From Brumimicrobium sp051745635 (lineage in GTDB: Bacteria > Bacteroidota > Bacteroidia > Flavobacteriales_D > Crocinitomicaceae): 22,930 nucleotides of DNA. A program made the position numbers and the translations under genes. The notes beneath the pieces were generated by a model. It had not been told where the DNA came from and searched no databases. It worked only from the letters and a program-made list of their open reading frames with translations. This document shows, in pieces, positions 14,402 to 22,208 of this stretch (position 1 is the stretch's first letter; every line of letters starts with the position of its first letter). The stretch covers positions 1 to 22,930 of the forward strand of contig JBNJEH010000052.1 of the NCBI GenBank assembly GCA_051745635.1, read 5' to 3'.

Positions 14402-15731
14402 CCTGGGGTAGTTTTATAATTTTGACCAATTTCACCCTTTTCTTATCGGAGGATTCCACAATAAACTTCAAGTGATTAAACGCGATCGATTCGTTATTGC
14501 GCAGAATTTTTCCCGCCTGTTCGATCAAAAAACCGGCAATTGAGTCGGATTCACCTTTACTGTTTTCGAACTCTTTCCCGTCGACCTCCAATACTTTGTA
14601 CATGTCCACCAACGGTGTTTTCCCTTCAAATACAAAGGTGCGCTCATCGACTTTGGTGTACACGATGTCGTCGTCGTCAAATTCATCCGTGATCTCACCG
14701 ACAATTTCCTCCAGTACGTCTTCGAGCGTGACCACTCCTGAAGCTCCACCGTATTCATCGACCACCACCGCCATGTGCATTTTTAATTCCTGAAATTCCT
14801 TGAGCAGGTCATCAATCTTCTTGTTTTCCGGCACAAAAAGCGGCGATCGAATCAGGGCATTCCATTTAAAATCATCTTTTTCATCCAGGTGCTTCAGCAA
14901 ATCTTTTACGAACAAAATACCCACAACTTCGTCAAAAGTCTCTTTATAAATCGGAATCCGCGAATAACCCGATTCCAGAATAACCTCCACGAGTTCGTTG
15001 AACGGCGTATCTTCATCCACCGCTACGGTGTCGACGCGCGAGCGCATGATTTGACGCACATCGGTATTCCCGAATTTCACAATTCCTTCTAAAATGCGTT
15101 GTTCGTCCGGCGGTGTGTCTTGTTCCCGGGTAAGTGCAATGGCATTCTCCAGATCGTCAGACGACACATCGAGCTGCCGTTTGCGCGCATACCTCAAAAT
15201 TATTTCTGTTCCATTCACCAAAAAAGATCGCAACCAGGAAAAAGGAGGGACTTTCCCCAGCACATTTAACGGTGTCGACATGATATTCACCAAACTGAGG
15301 CTGTTGCGATTCGCATAAATTTTAGGAATCACTTCGCCGATCAACAAAATGATAAAAGTAATTCCACCAATTTCGATGGCGGAACGCAAATAATCAATCT
15401 GACCATCTACCGGCGGATACACAATGGAAAAGAGGTAACTGGCGAGAATCACGATTCCCACATTCACAAAATTATTTACGACCAAAATGGTGGCCAGCAA
15501 ATTTTTTGGATGTTTGAGTAATTCGGTAGCCACATCCGATGTAGAATCGGATTTCTGATCGAGTACTTCGCGTTCTTCCGGTGACAATGAGAAAAAAGCC
15601 ACCTCAGAGCCAGACACTAATGCCGACAAAAACAAGAGCAACACCAGTACGGCAAGTGATATCCAAAATCCGATATCCACACCGCCACTGATACTAATTA
15701 AGAACAAACTAAAAGGTTCTGGATCATCCAT
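14388..15731 (-). CDS. gldE: gliding motility protein GldE, CNNM/CBS/CorC-type membrane protein
   Basis: A 447-residue member of the CNNM (DUF21), CBS-pair, CorC_HlyC family. Membrane segments at about 22-44, 79-105 and 115-140 include the polar CNNM motifs (SALVSGSEVAFFSLS and IGEVIPKIYA). A CBS pair follows (about 224-350, YSRIPIYKETFDEVVGILFV, then VVVDEYGGASGVVTLEDVLE), then an acidic linker and a CorC_HlyC domain (about 357-443). Relatives transport or sense divalent cations. GldE supports gliding and partly overlaps GldD in function in Flavobacterium. It sits 11 bases after ssb and overlaps gldD, so ssb-gldE-gldD is likely one operon. Confidence 0.93.
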   Translation of the reverse strand: MDDPEPFSLFLISISGGVDIGFWISLAVLVLLLFLSALVSGSEVAFFSLSPEEREVLDQKSDSTSDVATELLKHPKNLLATILVVNNFVNVGIVILASYLFSIVYPPVDGQIDYLRSAIEIGGITFIILLIGEVIPKIYANRNSLSLVNIMSTPLNVLGKVPPFSWLRSFLVNGTEIILRYARKRQLDVSSDDLENAIALTREQDTPPDEQRILEGIVKFGNTDVRQIMRSRVDTVAVDEDTPFNELVEVILESGYSRIPIYKETFDEVVGILFVKDLLKHLDEKDDFKWNALIRSPLFVPENKKIDDLLKEFQELKMHMAVVVDEYGGASGVVTLEDVLEEIVGEITDEFDDDDIVYTKVDERTFVFEGKTPLVDMYKVLEVDGKEFENSKGESDSIAGFLIEQAGKILRNNESIAFNHLKFIVESSDKKRVKLVKIIKLPQDEEE

Positions 15732-15742
15732 TTAAAGCCGTT

Positions 15743-16195
15743 TTAAAATGGCAAATCATCATCGTCGTCATCCGAAAGGTCGCCTTCCATCGGAGAAGGT
15801 TTTTGTGGCGTATCTTCTTTCGAATAATTGGGTGTCGACTGAGGAGCAGGACTTTCCGATTTAGGAGTCAACATCGTCATATTGTCTGCTACGACCTCAG
15901 TAGTATATTTCGTTATCCCGGCTTCATCCTGCCATGAACGCGTTTTCAACTTGCCTTCGACGTAAACTTTTTGCCCTTTGGACAAGTATTTTTCGGCGAC
16001 TTCAGCGAGCCCTCTCCACATGACAATATTGTGCCAATCCGTGATGTCGCGTCGCTCACCTGTCGTCTTATCCGTAAAAGATTCAGATGTAGCGATGGGA
16101 AACCGCACTAATTTAGTACCACTCTCGAGCGCCCGAACCTCCGGATCTTTCCCGAGATTACCAATTAAAATCACTTTATTTATACTACCTGCCAT
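15743..16195 (-). CDS. ssb: single-stranded DNA-binding protein
   Basis: The 150-residue protein begins MAGSINKVILIGNLGKDPEV, the standard SSB start, followed by the OB-fold segments TDWHNIVMWRGLAEVAEKYL and KGQKVYVEGKLKTRSW. A disordered Pro/Ser linker and the acidic tip DDDDDDLPF, which binds partner repair and replication proteins, finish it. The same frame is open six codons further (MFYICY, to 16213), but the family start is ATG 16193-16195. It lies between mutY and gldE on the same strand. Upstream minus-strand TAATTTTG (complement of 16211-16218) could be a -7 box, but no -33 partner is clear. Confidence 0.97.
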   Translation of the reverse strand: MAGSINKVILIGNLGKDPEVRALESGTKLVRFPIATSESFTDKTTGERRDITDWHNIVMWRGLAEVAEKYLSKGQKVYVEGKLKTRSWQDEAGITKYTTEVVADNMTMLTPKSESPAPQSTPNYSKEDTPQKPSPMEGDLSDDDDDDLPF

Positions 16196-16243
16196 ATAAC
16201 AAATGTAAAACAAAATTATAGAAAGTAAATCGTTCTTACCCGA

Positions 16244-17299
16244 TTATTTTTTATCCTGATTCGCTCGGTAGAAATTATTATTTTCTTCCAAAAATCGATG
16301 AATCAAGCGAGGTAGCGGATAATCGTCTATTTTCTCGATAGGAACAGTGGTGTAGTTTGTAAACGCATCCACTTTTTGATTCACCCGCCAGAAAGTAGCG
16401 TAAATTTTCCGATGGCTCAAAATATGCTTGTAATCGGCAATTTTTTCGACCAGTTCGACACCAAAATGTTCCAGCGCATACTTTTTAAGTTCGTTGACCG
16501 GCATTTGTTCTTTCGATTCAATGAGCGGAAACTGATACATGTTTTTCCAGATTCCCTGACCTGTGCGCTGTTCTATCTGCATCTCGCGATCGGAGGCGAT
16601 ACAATAGTGGAAATAACGCACTTCCACCTTTGTCTTCTTCTTTTTTACGGGATAATGCTGCACCTGTCCTTCGCGAAAAGCCAGACAATTTTGGTGTACC
16701 GGACAATGCTCGCAATCAGGAGATGTAGGTTTACAGACGAGCGCCCCCAACTCCATAATAGCCTGATTAAATGAAGCCGGATCATCTTTTGGCAGCAATT
16801 CACGGGCATAGGCGGCAAACAACTTTTTACCCTGTGTCGAATCAATGGGCGTGGCATCTGCAAAATAGCGCGACAACACCCGATAGACATTTCCGTCAAC
16901 AACGGCATGCGGAAGATTGAAAGCGAATGAAGCGATAGCAGCAGCCGTGTAGTCCCCAACTCCTTTGAGCGATTTAATACCTTTATATGAATCGGGGAAT
17001 TCGCCATTGAAATCATTCACGATCTGATGTGCAGCAAAATGAAGATTGCGCGCGCGGCTGTAATATCCCAATCCCTGCCAGTCGTTCAGGATTTCCTCTT
17101 CCGATGCCCGCGCCAGGTCCTCAACCGTCGGATAATGTTGAACGAACTTTTCGTAGTAAGCTTTACCCTGATCGACGCGCGTTTGTTGAAGAATTACCTC
17201 CGATAACCATATCAAATACGGATTTATTGTTTCTCTCCAGGGTAAGGAGCGACCATTTTGTCGATACCAGGACCGAATTAATAGAGAAAAATCGTGCAT
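16244..17299 (-). CDS. mutY: A/G-specific adenine DNA glycosylase
   Basis: Base-excision repair enzyme that removes adenine paired with 8-oxoguanine. The 351 residues hold the full set of features: catalytic Glu34 in WLSEVILQQTRVDQ, the helix-hairpin-helix (LKGVGDYTAAAIASFAF, 111-127), Asp135 in VVDGNVYRVLSRY, the [4Fe-4S] cluster Cys189-Cys196-Cys199-Cys205 (C-x6-C-x2-C-x5-C), and a C-terminal NUDIX-like 8-oxoG recognition domain (about 225-345, including KHILSHRKIYATFW). Divergent from the HU gene across a 110-base region with two -7 boxes. ssb follows 48 bases after the stop. Confidence 0.98.
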   Translation of the reverse strand: MHDFSLLIRSWYRQNGRSLPWRETINPYLIWLSEVILQQTRVDQGKAYYEKFVQHYPTVEDLARASEEEILNDWQGLGYYSRARNLHFAAHQIVNDFNGEFPDSYKGIKSLKGVGDYTAAAIASFAFNLPHAVVDGNVYRVLSRYFADATPIDSTQGKKLFAAYARELLPKDDPASFNQAIMELGALVCKPTSPDCEHCPVHQNCLAFREGQVQHYPVKKKKTKVEVRYFHYCIASDREMQIEQRTGQGIWKNMYQFPLIESKEQMPVNELKKYALEHFGVELVEKIADYKHILSHRKIYATFWRVNQKVDAFTNYTTVPIEKIDDYPLPRLIHRFLEENNNFYRANQDKK

Positions 17300-17333
17300 T
17301 AGGGTAAAATTTTAAAGTTTATCCGTAAAATGG

Positions 17334-17341
17334 CAAAGATA
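17334..17341 (-). promoter_or_regulatory. mutY -7 box
   Basis: TATCTTTG on the minus strand is a perfect TAnnTTTG box, 34 bases from the mutY ATG. No clear TTG -33 element is seen at the expected distance. Confidence 0.45.
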
Positions 17342-17357
17342 AAAGGAATATGCTGAC

Positions 17358-17365
17358 TACCTTTG
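17358..17365 (+). promoter_or_regulatory. HU gene -7 box
   Basis: TACCTTTG is a perfect TAnnTTTG box. Initiation near 17372 would leave a 38-base leader to ATG 17410 and would exclude the upstream in-frame ATG at 17350. The -33 element is not obvious. Confidence 0.45.
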
Positions 17366-17409
17366 TAATTGAAAATCACATTGTTGTTAAATATAAATTT
17401 TTAATTGAT

Positions 17410-17700
17410 ATGACTAAAGCAGATATTGTTGCTGAAATCGCTGAGGAGGTAGGATTAGAGAAGAACGAAGTTCAAAAAACAGTTGAAACCTTCATGAAGA
17501 CCGTTAAAGGTTCATTGACGAAAGGTGAAAACGTATACTTGCGCGGTTTTGGTAGTTTTGTCGTAAAGGAACGCGCTGAAAAGACAGGGCGGAATATTTC
17601 TAAAAACACGACAATCATTATACCGGCACACAACATTCCATCATTCAAACCAGCAAAAACATTTGTTGAAGACGTGAAGGAAAACGTGAAGGTTAAGTAA
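17410..17700 (+). CDS. HU/IHF-family DNA-binding protein
   Basis: A 96-residue nucleoid protein: MTKADIVAEIAEEVGLEKNE, the helical dimer part, then GENVYLRGFGSFVVKERAEK, the DNA-inserting beta arm (GRNISKNTTIIIPAHNIPSF) and KPAKTF near the end. It bends or wraps DNA as a dimer. The open frame extends 20 codons upstream to 17350, but that part (MLTTFVIENHIVV) is unlike the family and overlaps the -7 box at 17358-17365, so I chose ATG 17410. Located between mutY and rng as in other flavobacteria. A hairpin terminator 48 bases after the stop ends the transcript. Confidence 0.95.
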   Translation: MTKADIVAEIAEEVGLEKNEVQKTVETFMKTVKGSLTKGENVYLRGFGSFVVKERAEKTGRNISKNTTIIIPAHNIPSFKPAKTFVEDVKENVKVK

Positions 17701-17716
17701 TTCAACGCCCAACATT

Positions 17717-17748
17717 TTTGGGACTTATTAAAGTTATTTGTATCTTTG
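17717..17748 (+). promoter_or_regulatory. consensus Bacteroidota promoter before the 30-aa basic protein and rng
   Basis: TTTG (17717-17720), 20-base spacer, TATCTTTG (17741-17748), an exact match to TTTG/TAnnTTTG. It immediately abuts the hairpin at 17748-17774. Confidence 0.65.
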
Positions 17749-17780
17749 CACTCCTGATTTCGAATCAGGGGTGCTTTTTT
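17748..17780 (+). terminator. intrinsic terminator after the HU gene, overlapping the next promoter
   Basis: Arms 17748-17759 and 17763-17774 form a continuous 12-bp stem (one G-T pair) with a 3-base loop TCG, followed by six T (17775-17780). It should stop HU transcripts. The left arm starts at the last base of the -7 box. Confidence 0.75.
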
Positions 17781-17830
17781 ATTAGATAAGCGACGAAATA
17801 TCAGAATATTAACATTTAAAATATAGCATT

Positions 17831-17923
17831 ATGCCAAGTGGTAAAAAGAAAAAGAGACACAAGATGTCAACGCATAAACGCAAAAAGCGTTTGAGAAAAA
17901 ACCGTCACAAGAAAAAGAAATAA
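17831..17923 (+). CDS. 30-aa Lys/Arg-rich protein, AURKAIP1/COX24 (mS38)-like, probable ribosome-associated
   Basis: ATG 17831 to TAA 17921-17923 encodes 30 residues, nearly two thirds of them Lys, Arg or His (starts MPSGKKKKRHKMSTHKRKKR, ends NRHKKKK). The pattern K-M-x-x-H-K-x-K-K-R resembles the conserved motif of mitochondrial small-subunit protein mS38 (AURKAIP1/COX24), and I recall tiny proteins with this annotation across Bacteroidota. The extreme basicity fits an rRNA-binding role. It has its own strong promoter and lies between HU and rng. The match is from memory of the motif, and which ribosomal subunit, if any, it binds here is not shown. Confidence 0.8.
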   Translation: MPSGKKKKRHKMSTHKRKKRLRKNRHKKKK

Positions 17924-17946
17924 CACTTTTTTCGGTGAAAAGACAC

Positions 17947-17984
17947 GCAAATGAACTTGGCAGTGTACCTGCTGAGTTGTTTGC
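17947..17984 (+). promoter_or_regulatory. stem-loop in the rng leader
   Basis: GCAAA (17947-17951) pairs with TTTGC (17980-17984), then after a small bulge 17954-17963 pairs with 17969-17978 (10 pairs, two G-U), loop TGTAC. No T-run follows; instead an A/T-rich single-stranded stretch (17985-18000) leads to the GTG of rng. It is not a terminator, and is a candidate processing or autoregulation site. Confidence 0.55.
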
Positions 17985-18009
17985 ATTTATAAATTAAAAT
18001 ACGGCTCCC

Positions 18010-19557
18010 GTGAATTACGAATTAGTAGTTGACTCCCGAAAAGGGAGTGTTTGGCTTGCACTACTAAAAGACGGGAAACTTATTGAACTCCACGAAGAAA
18101 GTGGGGAGTCCAATTTTGCTGTAGGTGATATCTATCACGGCAAAGTTCGGAAAGTGGTACCCAGTTTAAACGCATGTTTCGTTGATGTAGGATACGAAAA
18201 AGATGCATTTTTACATTATTTAGACCTCGGTCCGCAGTTCCGCTCCCTCAATAAGTTTACCCAACGCACATTGCAAGGCAAACAAAATGTTGCCGATCTA
18301 TTGTACTTTAAATCAGAAGAAGACATTCCCAAAGACGGGAAAATTGCTGATGTTGTCTCTTCTTCTCAGCATATAATGGTTCAAGTAGCGAAAGAACCAA
18401 TATCGAGTAAAGGTCCGCGCCTCGGCGCAGAAGTGACACTTGCTGGAAGATATTTGGTATTAGTTCCTTTTTCAAATAAGGTATCTATTTCGCAAAAAAT
18501 CAAGGACCATGAGGAACGCGATCGGCTCCGCGACATCATGAAGAGTGTCAAACCCAAAAATTTTGGGGTGATCATTCGGACTGTAGCGAATAATAAAAAG
18601 ATTGAACAACTCGATCAGGATTTGAAAAACCTGCTCGACAAGTGGAAAAAACTGCACGGCAACTTGCAGAATTCCAAACCTCCGCGCAGGATATTGGGAG
18701 AACTAAATAAGGCTTCTTCATTGCTGCGGGATTTGCTCAATGCCGACTTCACGAAAATACACGTGAATGACGAGGCACTGCACGATCAGTTAAGAAACTA
18801 CATCCACTCCATTGCTCCGGGTCGCGAAAAGATCTTAAAAAAATACAGTGGTAAACTGTCTATTTTTGAGCGTTTCGGAATCAATAAACAAATCAAAACG
18901 CTTTTTGGCAAAAAAGTACCGCTTCCGAGTGGTGGGTATTTGATTATTGAACACACCGAAGCCATGCACGTGGTGGACGTTAACAGTGGTAATCGAAAAG
19001 ATGCTAAAGGGCAGGAAAGCAATGCCCTGGCCACCAATCTGGAAGCAGCAGAAGAACTGGCACGCGTGCTCCAGTTGCGCGACATGGGCGGAATTGTTGC
19101 CGTGGACTTCATCGATATGCACGAAAAAGCCAATAATCGCGCTCTTTTCGACAAGATGAAGGCTTTTATGAAGTCTGATCGGGCTAAACACAATATCCTT
19201 CCCCCTTCTCGCTTCGGAGTAATTGAAATTACGCGTCAGCGCGTGCGACCGGAAACGGACATTGAAACATCTGAAAAATGCCCGGTCTGCGAAGGTACGG
19301 GAGAGATCAGTGCTAGTATCCTGTTTGCCGACGAAGTGGAAAACCATTTGACCTATTTGTTAGAAGATCGGAAGGTGGATAACGTCACACTGCGGGTGCA
19401 TCCATACATCGAATCGCATTTCAAACGGGGAATTATCTCAAAACAACTCAAATGGTTCTTGAAGTTTAAAAAATGGGTGCCAATTGTAGGAGTAACGGAT
19501 TATCATTTGCTGCAATATTCATTTAAAGACAAAAGCGGAAAAGTAATTGATCTCTGA
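18010..19557 (+). CDS. rng: ribonuclease G/E family endoribonuclease
   Basis: A 515-residue RNase E/G catalytic protein without the long RNase E tail. N-terminal S1 domain (about 38-125, YHGKVRKVVPSLNACFVDVG, then AFLHYLDLG), RNase H-like and DNase I-like parts, catalytic magnesium ligands Asp323 (HVVDVNSGNR) and Asp366 (GGIVAVDFIDMHE), and the zinc-link cysteines Cys424/Cys427 (CPVCEGTG). It processes rRNA and starts mRNA decay. The start is GTG 18010 (MNYELVVDS), which fits the family start; the ATG upstream is out of context. It is 86 bases after the small basic gene, whose promoter probably also serves rng. Its stop overlaps the recX start by one base. Confidence 0.96.
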   Translation: MNYELVVDSRKGSVWLALLKDGKLIELHEESGESNFAVGDIYHGKVRKVVPSLNACFVDVGYEKDAFLHYLDLGPQFRSLNKFTQRTLQGKQNVADLLYFKSEEDIPKDGKIADVVSSSQHIMVQVAKEPISSKGPRLGAEVTLAGRYLVLVPFSNKVSISQKIKDHEERDRLRDIMKSVKPKNFGVIIRTVANNKKIEQLDQDLKNLLDKWKKLHGNLQNSKPPRRILGELNKASSLLRDLLNADFTKIHVNDEALHDQLRNYIHSIAPGREKILKKYSGKLSIFERFGINKQIKTLFGKKVPLPSGGYLIIEHTEAMHVVDVNSGNRKDAKGQESNALATNLEAAEELARVLQLRDMGGIVAVDFIDMHEKANNRALFDKMKAFMKSDRAKHNILPPSRFGVIEITRQRVRPETDIETSEKCPVCEGTGEISASILFADEVENHLTYLLEDRKVDNVTLRVHPYIESHFKRGIISKQLKWFLKFKKWVPIVGVTDYHLLQYSFKDKSGKVIDL

Positions 19558-20030
19558 TGAAAAAAGAGCAACAATACACTTTTCTCGAAGTTAAACAGAA
19601 AATTGAACGTTGGTGTGCTTATCGCGATCGCTGTCATCAGGAAGTGAGTCAAAAACTTCGCGATTACGGTTTGGATCGCGAGGACACCGACGCATTGCTG
19701 GCACATCTCATATCCCATCAGTTTTTAGACGAAGAACGCTACGCCGAAAGTTTTGTATCCGGAAAATTCAAAATTAAAAAATGGGGAAGGAATAAAATCA
19801 AAATGCACCTCAAGCGCAAAAATATTCCTTCCCGTTGTATCGACAAAGCGCTTTCCACAATAGATGACGATCAATACATCGCTCATCTGAACGATTTGGC
19901 ACAACGGAAGTGGCGCGAAAAGAAAGGCAATGCTTTCGAAAAAAAAGTTAAAGTACAGCGCTTTTTAGTTCAACGCGGCTACGAACACGATTTAATCCAC
20001 GATGCACTTGATGAACTGCAAGGCGGTTAA
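19557..20030 (+). CDS. recX: regulatory protein RecX
   Basis: A 157-residue, all-helical RecX. Conserved segments are ERWCAYRDRCHQEVSQKLRD, LISHQFLDEERYAESFV, KWGRNKIKMHLKRKNIPS and the C-terminal VQRFLVQRGYEHDLIHDAL. RecX binds RecA filaments and restrains strand exchange. The ATG shares its A with the TGA stop of rng, so translation is probably coupled to RNase G/E, rather than to recA as in many other bacteria. Confidence 0.93.
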   Translation: MKKEQQYTFLEVKQKIERWCAYRDRCHQEVSQKLRDYGLDREDTDALLAHLISHQFLDEERYAESFVSGKFKIKKWGRNKIKMHLKRKNIPSRCIDKALSTIDDDQYIAHLNDLAQRKWREKKGNAFEKKVKVQRFLVQRGYEHDLIHDALDELQGG

Positions 20031-20089
20031 TTGTGCTGCATCTCCGCCGGTTTACCCAAACTCCAGTTTTGAATTATTGAACTTAAAAA

Positions 20090-20105
20090 AACTTAAAATT
20101 AAGTT
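20090..20105. repeat. short palindrome upstream of the glycosyltransferase gene
   Basis: AACTTAAAATTAAGTT is a palindrome with 7-base arms around AA. It is preceded by a related half (GAACTTAAA). It could be a weak terminator for recX or an operator near the next promoter; there is no T-run. Confidence 0.4.
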
Positions 20106-20107
20106 TG

Positions 20108-20141
20108 TTGGTTTATTCGAATAAATTTTCAATTATATTAG
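20108..20141 (+). promoter_or_regulatory. weak candidate promoter for the glycosyltransferase-pyrC run
   Basis: TTG (20108-20110), 23-base spacer and TATATTAG (20134-20141), one mismatch from TAnnTTTG and followed by CA as in many such promoters. The spacing is at the long end of the range. Confidence 0.25.
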
Positions 20142-20151
20142 CATTCTAGAA

Positions 20152-20874
20152 GTGAACGTCGTGACGGATAGCATAATTATCATTCCAACATATAACGAAA
20201 TCGAGAATATCGAGCGCATCGTCCGCAAGGTATTCAGTTACGATGAAGATTTTCACATACTCATAGTAGACGACAACTCGCCAGACGGGACCGGAAATAA
20301 GGTCAAAGAACTGCAAGCATCATTTCCGAAAGCACTTCATTTACTCGAGCGCGAAGGTAAATCCGGACTCGGAACGGCTTATAAAGCTGGTTTTGACTGG
20401 TGTCTCGAGCGTTCATACACTTATATTTTTGAGATGGATGCCGATTTCTCACATAATCCCGACGATCTGATTCGTCTCTACAACGCTTGCGAAAAGCACG
20501 ATGCAGCATTGGCTATCGGTTCTCGATACTGCAAAGGAGGAAAAGTCAAGAATTGGCCGCTCATGCGTATTTTGATGTCCTATTTCGCCTCGCTCTACGT
20601 ACGTTCTATTCTGTTTATAGGCATCAAAGACACGACGGCAGGTTTCAAATGTTATCACCGAAATGCTTTGGAAAAAGTGCGCTATCACAACATTCCTTTC
20701 AAGGGTTACGCTTTTCAGATCTGTATGAAATATGGTGTGAAAAGACACGGCTTTGAAGTTGTCGAAGTGCCGATTACATTTATTGACCGCCAACGCGGTA
20801 CCTCAAAGATGAGCACAGGAATATTTAAAGAAGCCTTTTTTGGTGTCTGGAAAATGAGAAAAATGAAATTATGA
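20152..20874 (+). CDS. polyprenol monophosphomannose synthase-like family 2 glycosyltransferase (DPM1 type)
   Basis: A 240-residue GT2 enzyme with the DPM1 pattern: IIIIPTYNEIENIERIV, LIVDDNSPDGTGNKVKEL, GKSGLGTAYKAGF, the metal/sugar-nucleotide motif FEMDADFSHNPDDL (Asp96, Asp98), AIGSRYCKGGKVKNWP, KDTTAGFKCYHRNAL, and the end RQRGTSKMSTGIFKEAF. Such enzymes move mannose or another hexose from a nucleotide sugar to polyprenyl phosphate at the inner membrane. No C-terminal membrane helices are present. Starts are GTG at 20152 or GTG at 20161; the family usually begins three residues before IIIP-type strand one, so 20161 (MTDS) is a real option. The stop overlaps pyrC by 4 bases. Confidence 0.92.
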   Translation: MNVVTDSIIIIPTYNEIENIERIVRKVFSYDEDFHILIVDDNSPDGTGNKVKELQASFPKALHLLEREGKSGLGTAYKAGFDWCLERSYTYIFEMDADFSHNPDDLIRLYNACEKHDAALAIGSRYCKGGKVKNWPLMRILMSYFASLYVRSILFIGIKDTTAGFKCYHRNALEKVRYHNIPFKGYAFQICMKYGVKRHGFEVVEVPITFIDRQRGTSKMSTGIFKEAFFGVWKMRKMKL

Positions 20875-22208
20875 AGTACCTCTTAAAAAATGCCTCAGTA
20901 ATTAACGAAGGAGAAACAAAAGTTTGTGACGTTCTCATTGATCGCGAATATATTGCCAAAATCGGTCAGGATATTTCTGACGACCAGGCAACGATTATTG
21001 ATTTAGAAGGAAAATACCTTGTACCGGGAAGTATTGACGATCAGGTTCATTTTCGGGAGCCCGGTTTAACGCATAAGGCGAACATTGCCACAGAAAGTCG
21101 CGCTGCCGTTGCAGGAGGGATCACCTCTTTTATGGAAATGCCCAACACGGTTCCCAATGCACTGACACAGGAATTGCTGCAGGACAAATACGATATCGCT
21201 GCCAACGACAGTATTGCAAACTACAGTTTTTTTATGGGCGCTTCCAATGATAACATCGACGAAGTACTTAAGACAGATCCAAAAAAGGTGTGTGGCGTCA
21301 AGGTATTCATGGGTTCCAGCACCGGGAATATGCTCGTTGATGAACCTGCGACACTCAACAAGATCTTTTCAGAAGTCCCGATGTTAATAGCTACACATTG
21401 TGAAGATGAAGCGACAGTGCGCAAAAACATGGAGCTGTACCGCGAAAAGTACGGTGAAGCTGTACCAATAGAGTGTCACCCCGAAATCCGCAGTGAAGAA
21501 GCGTGTTATCTGTCCTCTTCCCTGGCGGTAGATTTGGCAAAAAAACACGATGCCCGATTGCATGTTCTTCATATTTCCACGGCCAAAGAACTGGAACTCT
21601 TTGAAAATAAGACACCAATCGAAAAGAAACGAATCACTGCAGAGGCTTGCATCCATCACTTGTGGTTTTCCGAAGCAGATTACAAAGAAAAAGGCACGCA
21701 CATCAAATGGAATCCGGCCGTTAAAAAAGCGACAGATCGATCGGCGATTTGGGAAGCTGTCCTGGACAACCGCATTGATGTTATCGCTACGGATCACGCG
21801 CCACACACGCTGGAAGAAAAGAATCAATCGTACTTTAAGGCGCCTTCGGGTGGACCGTTAGTGCAACACGCACTCATTGCACTGTTTGAAAAAGCCCGTC
21901 AAGGAGTTATCGCCAAGGAGCGCGTCATTGAAAAAACAGCACATGCTCCTGCAAAGCTATTTGGAGTCGAAAAACGCGGGTTCATCCGCGAAGGTTATTT
22001 TGCCGACCTCGTCGTGATTGATCCGGCACAAGAAACGCACGTCAACAAGGAGCAGCTCCTTTACAAGTGTGGATGGTCGCCCTTTGAAGGTACTTCATTC
22101 TCCCACGCTGTTACCACGACGTTCGTCAATGGAAAAATTGTATTTGACAATGGAGCAATACAGGAAAAAGGCTCTGGACAGCGTCTCACCTTCAACCGTT
22201 TCGATTAA
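20871..22208 (+). CDS. pyrC: dihydroorotase
   Basis: Amidohydrolase-fold enzyme of pyrimidine synthesis that closes carbamoyl-aspartate to dihydroorotate. Length of 445 and the motifs PGSIDDQVHFREPGLTHK (His58-like pair at His60/Arg62), MPNTVPNA, the probable carboxylated Lys144 in GVKVFMGSSTGNM, ATHCEDE (His176), LHVLHIST (His234) and IATDHAPHT (Asp308) fit the larger dihydroorotase class. The FREPGLTHKA segment separates it from hydantoinases. The start ATG overlaps the glycosyltransferase stop (ATGA), and its own stop overlaps the next ATG by one base, so the three genes are probably translated together. Confidence 0.95.
   Translation: MKYLLKNASVINEGETKVCDVLIDREYIAKIGQDISDDQATIIDLEGKYLVPGSIDDQVHFREPGLTHKANIATESRAAVAGGITSFMEMPNTVPNALTQELLQDKYDIAANDSIANYSFFMGASNDNIDEVLKTDPKKVCGVKVFMGSSTGNMLVDEPATLNKIFSEVPMLIATHCEDEATVRKNMELYREKYGEAVPIECHPEIRSEEACYLSSSLAVDLAKKHDARLHVLHISTAKELELFENKTPIEKKRITAEACIHHLWFSEADYKEKGTHIKWNPAVKKATDRSAIWEAVLDNRIDVIATDHAPHTLEEKNQSYFKAPSGGPLVQHALIALFEKARQGVIAKERVIEKTAHAPAKLFGVEKRGFIREGYFADLVVIDPAQETHVNKEQLLYKCGWSPFEGTSFSHAVTTTFVNGKIVFDNGAIQEKGSGQRLTFNRFD

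Noticed and set aside
17947..17984. Stem-loop as a terminator of the small basic gene
   Set aside because: No T-run follows and rng is downstream without a clear promoter of its own.
18835..19347. 170-codon and overlapping 131-codon minus-strand frames
   Set aside because: Antisense to the RNase G/E catalytic core, with protein-unlike composition.
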